From JANOYC01 sp031428675 (GTDB taxonomy: Bacteria; Actinomycetota; Actinomycetes; Actinomycetales; Microbacteriaceae): DNA of 48,932 nt. The notes beneath the pieces were generated by a model. The model was not told where the DNA came from. It searched no databases and was given only the letters and a program-made list of their open reading frames with translations. Positions 23,152-31,554 of the stretch are shown here, one piece after another. The position numbers were made by a program, and so were the translations under genes. The stretch spans positions 1 through 48,932 of the forward strand of contig JANOYC010000038.1 of the NCBI GenBank assembly GCA_031428675.1, given 5' to 3'. Position 1 is the first letter of the stretch. Each line of letters begins with the position of its first letter.

Positions 23152-25902
23152 ATGGCATCGAGCACCAGATCGAACTCGCGTGCCCGCACGTCGTCGTCGC
23201 GGGGGAGTGACGCCCCCACCAAGCGACTGCCGTCAACGCGCGGCTCACGCACACCCCCACCCGAGCCGAAGCAGGGGCTTCTCGTGGGCATGTGGATGGG
23301 CCTGGCCCACCTGACCGGCGGCGCGTTCCGGGTGCTGGGCAAAGAGACGCTGGCCAAAGACGAGCGTCGCGACGGTGTGCCGTTCTTCATCTTCGTGCTC
23401 GCGGTCATCGGCGCCGTCGTTGAGTGGTTCAATCCCAACGACCCGGTGGCGGTCGCGCTCGACGCCTTCACATTCGGAGGGATTTTCGGTCGGGTAGCCT
23501 TCGCGCTGCCGGTCATCATGGTCGTCTTCGCGGCGTGGCTGTTCCGGCATCCGTCGAGCGTTCACGACAACGGGCGAATCGGCATCGGCCTCGGCATCAT
23601 GCTGATAAGCGTCAGCGGCATGTGCCACATCTTCGGCGGTCAACCTGCGCCAACCGACGGCATGGAGCGCCTCGCGCTCGCTGGCGGCCTCATCGGCTGG
23701 GTGCTGGCCGCGCCGCTCATCGCCATCGGCACCGCCTATCTCGCGACACCGGTGGCCATCGTGCTTCTCGTCCTGTCGGTGTTCATCGTTACCAAGACGC
23801 CGCCGAACCGTGTTGGTCCGCGCCTGCGCGAGCTCTATTCCTATCTGTTCGGGGCGGAACTCGCCGAGCCAGACACGAAGCCGGGTGCAAAGCCGAGCGG
23901 CACGGTCGAGTTCGGCGACCTGGGCGACCTCGGTATCGACGCGGACGAGGCGGCGAGCCTGCCATGGTGGCGGCGCAACAAGTCCATGCGGGAGAACGAC
24001 CCGGCATTTGACAGCCCCGTCGTTTCCGAGGCCAGGGCCATGACCCCCACGGCGATGACGCCGACAACCTCGGTGCCAGAGGACGATCAGGAGTTCGGCA
24101 TCGAACTCCTCGAGGAGCTCGTGAAGGCAGAAGAGGCGGTCGAGCGTTTCACCGGTGAGGTCGACACGGGCGCGACCGGCCTGCAAGAAGACGCCCCGGG
24201 TCTCCTGCCGGGGTTCACCCAAGGCGTCGTCGAGAAGGGTGACGCGGGAGAGTTCGAGAAAGCGCCCGCCCCGACCATCCGCCGACCGGCGGCTCCCTAC
24301 CGACTGCCCGCCGCGTCGCTGCTTGCCGCAGGCACGCCGCCCAAGTCCCGAAGTAAAGCGAACGACGAGGTCGTTGCCTCGATCACGGAGGTGCTTCGCC
24401 AGTTCCAAGTGGATGCCGCCGTCACCGGCTTCACCCGCGGTCCCTCCGTCACGCGCTATGAGCTTGAACTCGGGCCGGGGGTGAAGGTCGAGCGCGTGAC
24501 CGCGCTTGCCCGCAACATCAGTTATGCCGTGGCGAGCAATGAAGTCACCATCCTCTCGCCCATTCCCGGCAAGAGCGCGATCGGCGTGGAGATCCCCAAC
24601 AAAGACCGCGAGATCGTGTCTCTCGGCGACGTGCTGCGGTCGCGCGAATCTGCGCACAGCGAGCATCCAATGACGATCGGCGTCGGCAAGAATGTCGAAG
24701 GCGGCTTCGTCGTCGCCAACCTCGCCAAGATGCCCCACCTGCTCGTCGCTGGTTCGACCGGGTCGGGAAAGTCGAGTTTCGTGAACTCGATGATCACCTC
24801 GCTGCTGATGCGGGCGAGGCCCGCCGAGGTGCGGATGGTGCTGATCGACCCGAAGCGCGTCGAGCTCTCGATCTACGCTGGCGTGCCTCACTTGATCACC
24901 CCCATCATCACGAATCCCAAAAAGGCGGCCGAGGCGCTGCAGTGGGTCGTCAAAGAGATGGACATGCGCTACGACGATCTGGCAAGTTTCGGCTTCCGCC
25001 ACATCGACGACTTCAACCGCGCGGTCACGGCCGGTGAGCTGGTGCTCCCCGAGGGCAGCGAGCGCGTGCTGAAGCCATACCCCTATCTGCTCGTCGTCGT
25101 CGATGAGCTCGCCGACCTCATGATGGTCGCGCCGCGAGACGTTGAAGATTCAATTGTCAGAATCACCCAGCTCGCGCGTGCATCCGGTATCCACCTCGTG
25201 CTGGCGACCCAGCGCCCGTCTGTGGATGTGGTAACCGGTCTGATCAAGGCGAACGTGCCATCGCGGCTCGCGTTCGCGGTGAGCAGCATGACCGACTCAC
25301 GCGTCATCCTCGACCAGCCCGGCGCAGACAAGCTCATCGGCCAGGGCGACGCACTGTTCCTCCCCATGGGCACATCGAAGGCCGTGCGCGTGCAGGGCGC
25401 GTGGGTGAGCGAACACGAAGTCGCGGCCGTCGTGCAGCACGTGATCGGGCAGGCTGTGCCCGACTACCGCGAAGACGTTGCAGTGACGGCGGAGAAGAAA
25501 CAGATCGATGCCGACATCGGCGACGACCTCGAGTTGTTGCTGGCCGCCGCCGAGCTGATCGTGAGCACTCAGTTCGGGTCGACGTCGATGCTCCAACGAA
25601 AGCTCCGAGTGGGCTTCGCCAAGGCAGGACGGCTCATGGACCTCCTCGAATCGCGCGAGATTGTCGGCCCCTCGGAGGGGTCGAAGGCACGAGACGTGCT
25701 CGTCTCCGTCGAGCAATTGCCGGGCGTGCTCGCGAAACTGCGCGGGCAGGATGAAGCAACCCCGGCGAAGCAGTCCGCCCCGTCGAGCGCACTTCACGCG
25801 TCAGCTGCCGTTCACGATCCGGTCGCCGAGATGACCGCGGGATATCCTGAATACGAGGTATCCCCGGACGAGGATGCCTGGAGCCTGACGGGTAGGGAGT
25901 AG
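23152..25902 (+). CDS. ftsK: DNA translocase FtsK/SpoIIIE
   Basis: A 916-residue membrane-anchored DNA pump that clears chromosomes from the division septum. After a basic, serine-rich start come four to five helices (FFIFVLAVIGAVVEWF; VAFALPVIMVVFAAWLF; IGLGIMLISVSGMCHIF; GGLIGWVLAAPLIAIG; VAIVLLVLSVFIV), an acidic linker, and the motor. The motor has Walker A GSTGSGKSSF (about residue 535), Walker B YLLVVVDELADLMM and LVLATQRPSVDVVTG. The C-terminal winged helix (STQFGSTSMLQRKLRVGFAKAGRLMDLLE) is the gamma domain that reads KOPS-type sequences. The ATG at 23152 was chosen by its distance to TACCGT; a TTG/GTG further up would overlap the promoter. Confidence 0.96.
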   Translation: MASSTRSNSRARTSSSRGSDAPTKRLPSTRGSRTPPPEPKQGLLVGMWMGLAHLTGGAFRVLGKETLAKDERRDGVPFFIFVLAVIGAVVEWFNPNDPVAVALDAFTFGGIFGRVAFALPVIMVVFAAWLFRHPSSVHDNGRIGIGLGIMLISVSGMCHIFGGQPAPTDGMERLALAGGLIGWVLAAPLIAIGTAYLATPVAIVLLVLSVFIVTKTPPNRVGPRLRELYSYLFGAELAEPDTKPGAKPSGTVEFGDLGDLGIDADEAASLPWWRRNKSMRENDPAFDSPVVSEARAMTPTAMTPTTSVPEDDQEFGIELLEELVKAEEAVERFTGEVDTGATGLQEDAPGLLPGFTQGVVEKGDAGEFEKAPAPTIRRPAAPYRLPAASLLAAGTPPKSRSKANDEVVASITEVLRQFQVDAAVTGFTRGPSVTRYELELGPGVKVERVTALARNISYAVASNEVTILSPIPGKSAIGVEIPNKDREIVSLGDVLRSRESAHSEHPMTIGVGKNVEGGFVVANLAKMPHLLVAGSTGSGKSSFVNSMITSLLMRARPAEVRMVLIDPKRVELSIYAGVPHLITPIITNPKKAAEALQWVVKEMDMRYDDLASFGFRHIDDFNRAVTAGELVLPEGSERVLKPYPYLLVVVDELADLMMVAPRDVEDSIVRITQLARASGIHLVLATQRPSVDVVTGLIKANVPSRLAFAVSSMTDSRVILDQPGADKLIGQGDALFLPMGTSKAVRVQGAWVSEHEVAAVVQHVIGQAVPDYREDVAVTAEKKQIDADIGDDLELLLAAAELIVSTQFGSTSMLQRKLRVGFAKAGRLMDLLESREIVGPSEGSKARDVLVSVEQLPGVLAKLRGQDEATPAKQSAPSSALHASAAVHDPVAEMTAGYPEYEVSPDEDAWSLTGRE

Positions 25903-25906
25903 GCCT

Positions 25907-26548
25907 GTGAGTCAGCCGAATCCCAGCGCGCAATCGCTTCGCAGTCGTTTGAACGGGCGGGTTTTTCGTTCGGGTGATTCTCCGGCAAGCGATGCGAACA
26001 TCGCCAACATCATCACCGTCGTGCGCATTCTTCTCGCGCCCGTGTTCTTCATCGTGCTACTCGCCGACAATGGAGCAGACGATGCCGGTCGCTGGATTGC
26101 CGCAGTCATGTTCGTCGTGCTGATCGCCACCGACAGCCTTGACGGGCTGCTCGCGCGGCGCAATAACCTGATCACCAATGTCGGGATCATCCTCGACCCC
26201 ATTGCCGACAAGGTGCTGACCGGAGGCGCTCTGATCGCACTGTCGATCCTCGGCGACGTCTGGTGGTGGGTGACGATCGCTATCCTCGCCCGCGAACTGG
26301 GCATCACCGCCTTCCGTTTTGCCGTCATCCGCGACCGGGTCGTGCCTGCGTCTCGCGGGGGCAAGCTGAAGACCATAGTTCAGTCGGTGGCGATCGCGCT
26401 CTACCTGTTCCCGCTGTCGCTAGTGGTCGGCGACTGGATCGCCTACGTCAACGCCATCGCGATGGGCGCAGCGCTGGTGCTCACACTGGCAACCGGGCTC
26501 GACTACCTTGCGCGCGCACACGCGGCAGCTCGGCGGCCAGCATTGTGA
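25907..26548 (+). CDS. pgsA: CDP-diacylglycerol-glycerol-3-phosphate phosphatidyltransferase
   Basis: A 213-residue integral membrane enzyme that makes phosphatidylglycerol phosphate, the first step toward phosphatidylglycerol and cardiolipin. The CDP-alcohol phosphotransferase motif DxxDGxxARxxxxxxxxGxxxDxxxD is present from about residue 79 (DSLDGLLARR, then GIILDPIADK). Hydrophobic helices run through the rest. It begins with GTG 4 bp after the ftsK stop. Its stop overlaps the GTG of the next gene by 4 bp (GTGA), so ftsK-pgsA-cinA probably form one transcript. The preserved ftsK-pgsA-cinA order is typical of actinobacteria. Confidence 0.94.
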   Translation: MSQPNPSAQSLRSRLNGRVFRSGDSPASDANIANIITVVRILLAPVFFIVLLADNGADDAGRWIAAVMFVVLIATDSLDGLLARRNNLITNVGIILDPIADKVLTGGALIALSILGDVWWWVTIAILARELGITAFRFAVIRDRVVPASRGGKLKTIVQSVAIALYLFPLSLVVGDWIAYVNAIAMGAALVLTLATGLDYLARAHAAARRPAL

Positions 26549-27060
26549 GCAATCTCGCCGCCGACATCGTGCACTCTCTCGTTCAGCGACACCGCACGAT
26601 CGCGGTGGCCGAGTCGATCACGGGAGGGTTGCTCGTGGCCGAACTCATCCGGACCCCGGGGGCGTCCGCCGCGGTCCTCGGCGGGATTGTTGCCTACAGC
26701 ACAGAGCTTAAGCATTCCCTGCTCGGCGTGGATGCCCAGTTGCTCGCCGCACACGGTCCGGTGCATGCGGACGTTGCGGCTCAGATGGCGGCGCGCGTTC
26801 GCGAGCGGCTTGCTGTCGATGGGCATCCTGCGCACATCGGTGTGGCGACAACGGGCGTCGCGGGACCGGATCCTCAAAACGGGATCTCCCCGGGTGTTGC
26901 TTATGTCGGCGTCGCCATCGATGGCGACGTGCGCACCAAGCACCTTCACCTCACGGGAAGCCGCGACGAGATCCGCTCGGCGGTTGCGATGGCGGCCCTC
27001 GAACTGATCGCGGAGGCGATCGCTCGCGAGGCTCGAATCGCGCCGACCGGCGACGCCTGA
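26545..27060 (+). CDS. CinA-family nicotinamide-nucleotide amidohydrolase
   Basis: A 171-residue protein equal to the C-terminal domain of CinA (PncC), which deamidates nicotinamide mononucleotide in NAD recycling. Typical segments are IAVAESITGGLLVAELIRTPGASAAVLGGIVAYSTELK near the start and IGVATTGVAGPDPQNGISPGVAYVGVA in the middle, with the catalytic serine in AESITGG. The N-terminal CinA domain is absent, as usual in actinobacteria. It begins with GTG overlapping the pgsA stop by 4 bp. A predicted redox-sigma promoter for clgR begins 18 bp after its stop. Confidence 0.92.
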   Translation: MSNLAADIVHSLVQRHRTIAVAESITGGLLVAELIRTPGASAAVLGGIVAYSTELKHSLLGVDAQLLAAHGPVHADVAAQMAARVRERLAVDGHPAHIGVATTGVAGPDPQNGISPGVAYVGVAIDGDVRTKHLHLTGSRDEIRSAVAMAALELIAEAIAREARIAPTGDA

Positions 27061-27077
27061 CACTGCGTGTGTCCGCG

Positions 27078-27103
27078 GGAATACATGCGATTTCGATCTC
27101 GTT
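27078..27103 (+). promoter_or_regulatory. SigR/SigH-type ECF promoter of clgR
   Basis: GGAAT (27078-27082), exactly 18 nt, then GTT (27101-27103) matches the actinobacterial redox/heat ECF sigma consensus GGAAT-N18-GTT with no mismatch. clgR starts about 115 nt downstream. In related actinobacteria clgR is known to be controlled by SigH/SigE/SigR-type factors. Confidence 0.65.
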
Positions 27104-27222
27104 ACAACTGTCAGATTCACACACCGCTAACAGAGAGCACTGGTTAGAGTTCTCCTAAGAGTTGCAGGTAGTGTGTCTCACCCAAGAACTACGTCGGACG
27201 ATTAGTGAAAAAGGAGGGTCCA

Positions 27223-27564
27223 ATGGTTCTGGTTCGTCAAGAAATCGGTGACGTACTCCGTGACTTCCGGTTGCAAAAGGGCCGCACCCTCCGTCAGGTT
27301 GCGAGCAAGGCAAGCGTTGCACTCGGCTACTTGAGCGAGGTCGAGCGGGGTCAGAAAGAAGCGAGTTCCGAGATTCTCGCGTCCGTCGCCGAGGCTCTCG
27401 AGACTCCAATCTCCGTCATCATGCGCGAAGTAGGCGACCGCCTCGCAGTTCTCGAGGGGCTCCACCCCATTCCCGACACCGTGCCCGACGAACTTGTCAC
27501 CGGTTATGCCGCTGGCGCCGACTTCGACGCTTCGGCGTTCGACGCCAAGGTGCTGGTGCGCTAG
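27223..27564 (+). CDS. clgR: ClgR-like helix-turn-helix regulator
   Basis: A 113-residue XRE-type activator. The helix-turn-helix is IGDVLRDFRLQKGRTLRQVASKASVALGYLSEVERGQKEASSEILASVAEAL (about residues 7-58), nearly matching ClgR of mycobacteria and corynebacteria, where it activates clp protease and DNA-repair genes and is itself degraded by Clp. The C-terminal tail is short and variable. The ATG follows AAGGAGGG (27210-27217). Gene order pgsA-cinA-clgR-DUF3046-recA is conserved in actinobacteria. An exact GGAAT-N18-GTT promoter and a very strong terminator bracket the gene, so it is a single-gene unit. The Clp link is by family, not shown here. Confidence 0.88.
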   Translation: MVLVRQEIGDVLRDFRLQKGRTLRQVASKASVALGYLSEVERGQKEASSEILASVAEALETPISVIMREVGDRLAVLEGLHPIPDTVPDELVTGYAAGADFDASAFDAKVLVR

Positions 27565-27596
27565 GCACCCACAGAAGTAGCACCCACAGGGGTGTT

Positions 27597-27628
27597 CGAA
27601 TCGCCCCGGGTGCGCCCGGGGCGATTCG
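27597..27628 (+). terminator. Strong terminator hairpin after clgR
   Basis: CGAATCGCCCCGGG (27597-27610), loop TGCG, CCCGGGGCGATTCG (27615-27628): a perfect 14-bp stem 33 bp after the clgR stop. It is followed by TCGTCGTC rather than a T tract. Just before it, GCACCCACAG is repeated (27565 and 27580). Confidence 0.75.
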
Positions 27629-27633
27629 TCGTC

Positions 27634-27639
27634 TAGCGT
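27634..27639 (+). promoter_or_regulatory. -10 element of a leaderless promoter for the DUF3046 gene
   Basis: TAGCGT lies 5 bp after the terminator stem and 7 nt before the ATG at 27647. Confidence 0.5.
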
Positions 27640-27646
27640 GGGTTTC

Positions 27647-27871
27647 ATGCGAGTGAGCCAGTTCTGGATGGCGGTCACCGATGAGTTCGGTGATTACGGC
27701 AGCGTTCTCACCCACGATCTCATCCTCGGCGACATCGGCGGGATGACGGCGGAGCAAGCGATTAAGGCCGGAGTGAACACCCGAGAAATATGGTTCGCTC
27801 TCTGTCGCGCCAACGATGTGCCTGCCGAACGCTGGCACGGCGTGGGAATTCGGGCTCCACGAAACACGTGA
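27647..27871 (+). CDS. DUF3046 small protein
   Basis: A 74-residue protein (MRVSQFWMAVTDEFG, LTHDLILGDIGGMTAEQAIKAGVNTREIWFALC, VPAERWHGVG) that matches DUF3046, an actinobacterial family found next to recA. It has no known biochemical role. The start was set at 27647 from the -10 spacing and because the conserved part begins there; a GTG at 27638 overlaps the -10. It lies between clgR and recA and is followed by the SOS-controlled recA promoter 28 bp downstream. Confidence 0.9.
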   Translation: MRVSQFWMAVTDEFGDYGSVLTHDLILGDIGGMTAEQAIKAGVNTREIWFALCRANDVPAERWHGVGIRAPRNT

Positions 27872-27899
27872 TTGGTCGGCGACACGCCACGCAGTCTTA

Positions 27900-27926
27900 G
27901 AACATTTGTTCGGATGTGACTAGGCT
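27900..27926 (+). promoter_or_regulatory. recA promoter with LexA box
   Basis: GAACATTTGTTC (27900-27911) is an exact GAAC-N4-GTTC box, the actinobacterial LexA site. TAGGCT (27921-27926) is a good -10. With a 17-nt spacer the -35 falls at 27898-27903, so bound LexA would cover the promoter. The transcription start would be near 27933. Confidence 0.85.
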
Positions 27927-28181
27927 CGTCCACAGCGGCTATCGAAAACGAGTTTCTCACGGGGCGCGCGTGTTTCGACGCATTGTCGGACGGCGAGCGT
28001 AGCGTTGCTCTCGTTCGCAGATGACCGCGACCAGCCTTTGTCGGGAGGCTGGGGGCCTGGCACCATCGGCCCCCGGTATGCGAGAGACACGATGTGTTTC
28101 CCGCGACGCGCGTAAGCGCGGAGAGCGACAGCCTATGGGCAGCCATCGGGTCCAGACCCACAATGCACTGAGGAGACAGAG
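27927..28181 (+). promoter_or_regulatory. Long recA 5' leader, function unknown
   Basis: From the predicted start to the recA ATG is about 250 nt without a convincing reading frame. It has a hairpin GGGGGCC (28051-28057)/GGCCCCC (28068-28074) with a 10-nt loop and a second one, CGCGC-GTAA-GCGCG, near 28110-28123. I recognise no known RNA family. Confidence 0.4.
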
Positions 28182-29318
28182 ATGCCATCACCGGCAGATC
28201 GCGAAAAATCACTGGAAACTGCGCTCGCGCAAATCGATCGTCAGTTCGGCAAGGGCTCTGTCATGCGCCTCGGAAGCGACGAGCGCGCACCGGTCGAGGT
28301 GATCCCAACGGGATCGATCGCGCTCGACGTCGCCTTGGGCATTGGCGGCCTCCCGCGCGGCCGAATCATTGAGATCTATGGTCCCGAATCGTCGGGTAAA
28401 ACCACCCTCACGTTGCACGCGATCGCCAACGCTCAGCGCAACGGCGGTATCGCGGCGTTCGTCGATGCAGAGCACGCGCTCGATCCCGAGTATGCCAAGA
28501 AGCTCGGTGTCGACATCGACGCACTTCTCGTGTCGCAGCCCGACACGGGAGAACAGGCGCTGGAGATCGCCGACATGCTCGTGCGCTCCGGATCGATCGA
28601 CCTCATCGTCATCGACTCAGTAGCCGCTCTTGTGCCGCGCGCCGAGATCGAGGGCGAAATGGGCGATTCGCATGTCGGGCTTCAGGCTCGACTGATGTCC
28701 CAAGCGCTCCGCAAGCTCACCGGCGGATTGAGCCAGACCAACACCACCATGATCTTCATCAACCAGTTGCGAGAGAAGATCGGGGTGTTTTTCGGCAGTC
28801 CCGAGACGACCGCCGGTGGAAAGGCGCTCAAGTTCTACGCGTCGGTGCGCTTGGACATCCGCCGGATCGAAACGCTCAAAGACGGCACCGACGCTGTCGG
28901 CAACCGCACGCGTGTGAAGGTCGTCAAGAACAAGATGGCTCCGCCGTTCAAGCAAGCAGAGTTCGACATTCTCTATGGGATTGGCATTTCGCGAGAAGGC
29001 AGCCTCATCGACTTCGGCGTCGAGCACGGCATCGTGCGCAAATCGGGCGCGTGGTACACCTACGACGGCGACCAACTCGGTCAGGGAAAAGAGAACTCCC
29101 GCAAATTTCTGCTTGAGCATGCCGACATCGCGCTCGACATCGAACAGAAGATCATGCTCAAGCTTGGCATTGGAGCAGAAGCTCGAGCCGCAAACGCGGC
29201 TGCAGCGAAGGCAGCCGAGGCGGAAGCCAAGGCGGGCGGCGCGCCGGGTGCGGCAATAGAGGCCAAGGTCGAGTCGATTTCGGGCAAGCTGACGGCTCGC
29301 AAGGCCTCAGGGCAGTAA
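28182..29318 (+). CDS. recA: Recombinase RecA
   Basis: A 378-residue ATPase that forms filaments on single-stranded DNA, drives homologous recombination and triggers LexA self-cleavage. Walker A is GPESSGKTTL (about residue 67), Walker B LIVIDSVAAL; FINQLREKIGVFFGSPETTAGGKALKFYASVRLDIRRIE is the usual core. The C-terminal tail is rich in Ala, Glu and Lys. GAGGAGACAG precedes the ATG. An exact LexA box lies in its promoter about 280 bp upstream. recX follows with a 1-bp overlap (TAATG), so the two are co-transcribed. Confidence 0.98.
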   Translation: MPSPADREKSLETALAQIDRQFGKGSVMRLGSDERAPVEVIPTGSIALDVALGIGGLPRGRIIEIYGPESSGKTTLTLHAIANAQRNGGIAAFVDAEHALDPEYAKKLGVDIDALLVSQPDTGEQALEIADMLVRSGSIDLIVIDSVAALVPRAEIEGEMGDSHVGLQARLMSQALRKLTGGLSQTNTTMIFINQLREKIGVFFGSPETTAGGKALKFYASVRLDIRRIETLKDGTDAVGNRTRVKVVKNKMAPPFKQAEFDILYGIGISREGSLIDFGVEHGIVRKSGAWYTYDGDQLGQGKENSRKFLLEHADIALDIEQKIMLKLGIGAEARAANAAAAKAAEAEAKAGGAPGAAIEAKVESISGKLTARKASGQ

Positions 29319-29995
29319 TGCAACGGGTGACCGGCGCCAACGGTGCGAGCGATTCGCGCGGCGAACGACTGGCGCCGGTCACCTACCTGCCGGGCGCACA
29401 ATCGGTAACGCCCGACCCCGACCCACGCGCTGATCCCCGTCGAGATCGCCAGCGACCGGGCCGCTCGTTCGATCGCATCAGCAACGTGAGCATGTACGCC
29501 CTTGCCCGGCGTGCGATGTCGATCGCCGACATGCGCGACTACCTCGTGACTCGCGAGTTCGAGGCCAACGACATCGACATCGAGCTCGAACGGCTGATCA
29601 GCGCCGGGCTTCTTAACGATGTCGATCTGGGTCGCACGCTCTCGCGCCGGTTGCAGGAGCGCAAGGGCCTGGGTCGCACAGCCCTCATCGGTGAACTGCG
29701 TCGCAAACGGCTCGACCCAGTCGCGATCGAGACCGTTGTGGCCGAACTCGATTCCAGCGGTGACGACGAACGCGCGCTCGAACTGGCAATGCGGCGCGCC
29801 CCGCAACTCGAACGGCTGGATGCGGAAACAGCGCGTCGTCGACTAGGGGCCTTTCTGATGCGCAAGGGCTACTCCGGAGAGATTGTGCAACGCGCACTTG
29901 AGGCGGCACTGCCTCGCAGTGCGGGAACGCCTCGATCGGGGTTCTCCAGCGGGTCGCGAAACCGCGGATCGTCGGGTGGTCCCGTCTTTCGCTGA
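29318..29995 (+). CDS. recX: Regulatory protein RecX
   Basis: A 225-residue modulator that limits RecA filament growth. The three-helix repeats start near residue 60 (YALARRAMSIADMRDYLVTREFEANDIDIELERLISAGLLNDVDLGRTLSRRLQERKGLGRTALIGELRRKRL). The first 55 residues form a basic, proline-rich, low-complexity extension seen in some actinobacterial RecX. The C-terminus is also low-complexity (SGFSSGSRNRGSSGG). Its ATG overlaps the recA stop by 1 bp, which implies coupled expression under SOS control. Confidence 0.92.
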   Translation: MQRVTGANGASDSRGERLAPVTYLPGAQSVTPDPDPRADPRRDRQRPGRSFDRISNVSMYALARRAMSIADMRDYLVTREFEANDIDIELERLISAGLLNDVDLGRTLSRRLQERKGLGRTALIGELRRKRLDPVAIETVVAELDSSGDDERALELAMRRAPQLERLDAETARRRLGAFLMRKGYSGEIVQRALEAALPRSAGTPRSGFSSGSRNRGSSGGPVFR

Positions 29996-30029
29996 GCGCA
30001 ACGCGAGGCGGCTTTACACTGAGAGAATC

Positions 30030-31550
30030 ATGACTTTGCTCGCTCCGACCGTTGACCAGTCTTCTGGCGCCATCACCCGCACCTACGAAGTGCGTACCTT
30101 CGGCTGCCAGATGAACGTGCACGACTCCGAGCGATTGAGCGGCTCTCTCGAAGCAGCGGGCTACGTGCGCGCGACCGATGGGCATCCCGATGTCGTCGTG
30201 ATCAACACCTGCGCGGTGCGCGAGAATGCCGACAACAAGCTCTACGGCAACCTCGGACATCTCGCATCGGTCAAGCGAAAGCACGACGGGATGCAGATCG
30301 CCGTGGGTGGGTGTCTCGCGCAGAAAGACAAGTCCACGATTCTCGAGAAGGCGCCGTGGGTAGACGTGGTCTTCGGCACGCACAACATGGGCGCCCTCCC
30401 CGCACTCCTCGAGCGGGCACGACACAACGGCGAAGCGCAACTGGAGATTCTCGAATCTCTCGACGTATTCCCATCGACGTTGCCCACTCGACGCGAATCC
30501 AGCCACAGCGGCTGGGTTTCTATTTCCGTCGGATGCAACAACACCTGCACGTTCTGCATCGTCCCCGCTCTGCGCGGCAAGGAGAAAGACCGCCGCCCAG
30601 GCGACATCCTCACCGAAGTACAGGCCCTCGTCGATGATGGCGCCATCGAAGTCACCCTGCTCGGGCAGAACGTCAACTCCTACGGTGTGGAATTCGGCGA
30701 CCGGCTCGCGTTCGGAAAGCTCCTCCGCGCGGTCGGCGCGATCGAAGGACTAGAGCGAATTCGCTTCACCAGCCCCCACCCCGCGGCGTTCACTGACGAC
30801 GTCATCGACGCAATGGCGGAGACTCCGAACGTCATGCCGCAATTGCACATGCCGCTCCAATCAGGATCCGACCGCATCCTCAAAGAAATGCGCCGCAGCT
30901 ACCGGTCGGAGAAGTTCCTCGGAATTCTGAATCGAGTGAGGGCGAAAATCCCGAATGCCGCGATCACCACCGACATCATCGTCGGCTTCCCGGGCGAGAC
31001 CGAAGAAGACTTCGCACACACGCTCCGTGTCGTCGAAGCAGCCCGCTTCGCTTCCGCGTTCACCTTCCAGTATTCGATCCGACCGGGCACACCCGCGGCC
31101 ACCCTGCCCCACCAGCTGCCCAAGACCGTCGTGCAAGAACGTTACGAGCGACTCGTCGCGTTGCAAGACCACATTTCGTGGGAAGAGAATCGCGCACAGG
31201 TGGGCCGGGCGGTTCAGGTGCTCGTCTCGGCCGATGACGGCAAGAAGGCGAGCCTTACCCACCGCATGTCCGGTCGCGCCGAAGACGGCCGGCTCGTGCA
31301 CTTCGATGTGCCGGGCGCGGGAGATCGACCGCGGCCTGGTGACGTGGTGACGGTCGAAGTGACCGACGCGAAGCCGTTCCATCTCCTGGCAGACACTGCG
31401 GCGGGAGCGACTCTGAGCATCCGTCGTACGCGGGCCGGAGACGCGTGGGACCGCCTCGAAGCAGAATCCTGCGGAGTGCCGGCACCACGGGGCGCCGTCG
31501 CGTCAACGGCGGGCCGGGTCTCGCTCGGTCTTCCCGTCCGGCGCGTCTGA
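30030..31550 (+). CDS. miaB: tRNA (N6-isopentenyladenosine-37-C2)-methylthiotransferase MiaB
   Basis: A 506-residue radical-SAM enzyme that adds a methylthio group to i6A37 of tRNAs. The N-terminal UPF0004 domain holds three cluster cysteines (TFGCQMNVHDSERL; NTCAVRENADNKLYGNLG; VGGCLAQ). The radical-SAM cluster is SVGCNNTCTFCIVPALRGKE, and a C-terminal TRAM domain ends with DVVTVEVTDAKPFHLLAD. A Ser/Arg-rich tail of about 45 residues follows. The ATG at 30030 was chosen because TACACT (30015-30020) ends 9 nt before it and the conserved region begins shortly after. miaA, which makes the substrate base, follows at 4 bp. Confidence 0.95.
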   Translation: MTLLAPTVDQSSGAITRTYEVRTFGCQMNVHDSERLSGSLEAAGYVRATDGHPDVVVINTCAVRENADNKLYGNLGHLASVKRKHDGMQIAVGGCLAQKDKSTILEKAPWVDVVFGTHNMGALPALLERARHNGEAQLEILESLDVFPSTLPTRRESSHSGWVSISVGCNNTCTFCIVPALRGKEKDRRPGDILTEVQALVDDGAIEVTLLGQNVNSYGVEFGDRLAFGKLLRAVGAIEGLERIRFTSPHPAAFTDDVIDAMAETPNVMPQLHMPLQSGSDRILKEMRRSYRSEKFLGILNRVRAKIPNAAITTDIIVGFPGETEEDFAHTLRVVEAARFASAFTFQYSIRPGTPAATLPHQLPKTVVQERYERLVALQDHISWEENRAQVGRAVQVLVSADDGKKASLTHRMSGRAEDGRLVHFDVPGAGDRPRPGDVVTVEVTDAKPFHLLADTAAGATLSIRRTRAGDAWDRLEAESCGVPAPRGAVASTAGRVSLGLPVRRV

Positions 31551-31554
31551 CGAC

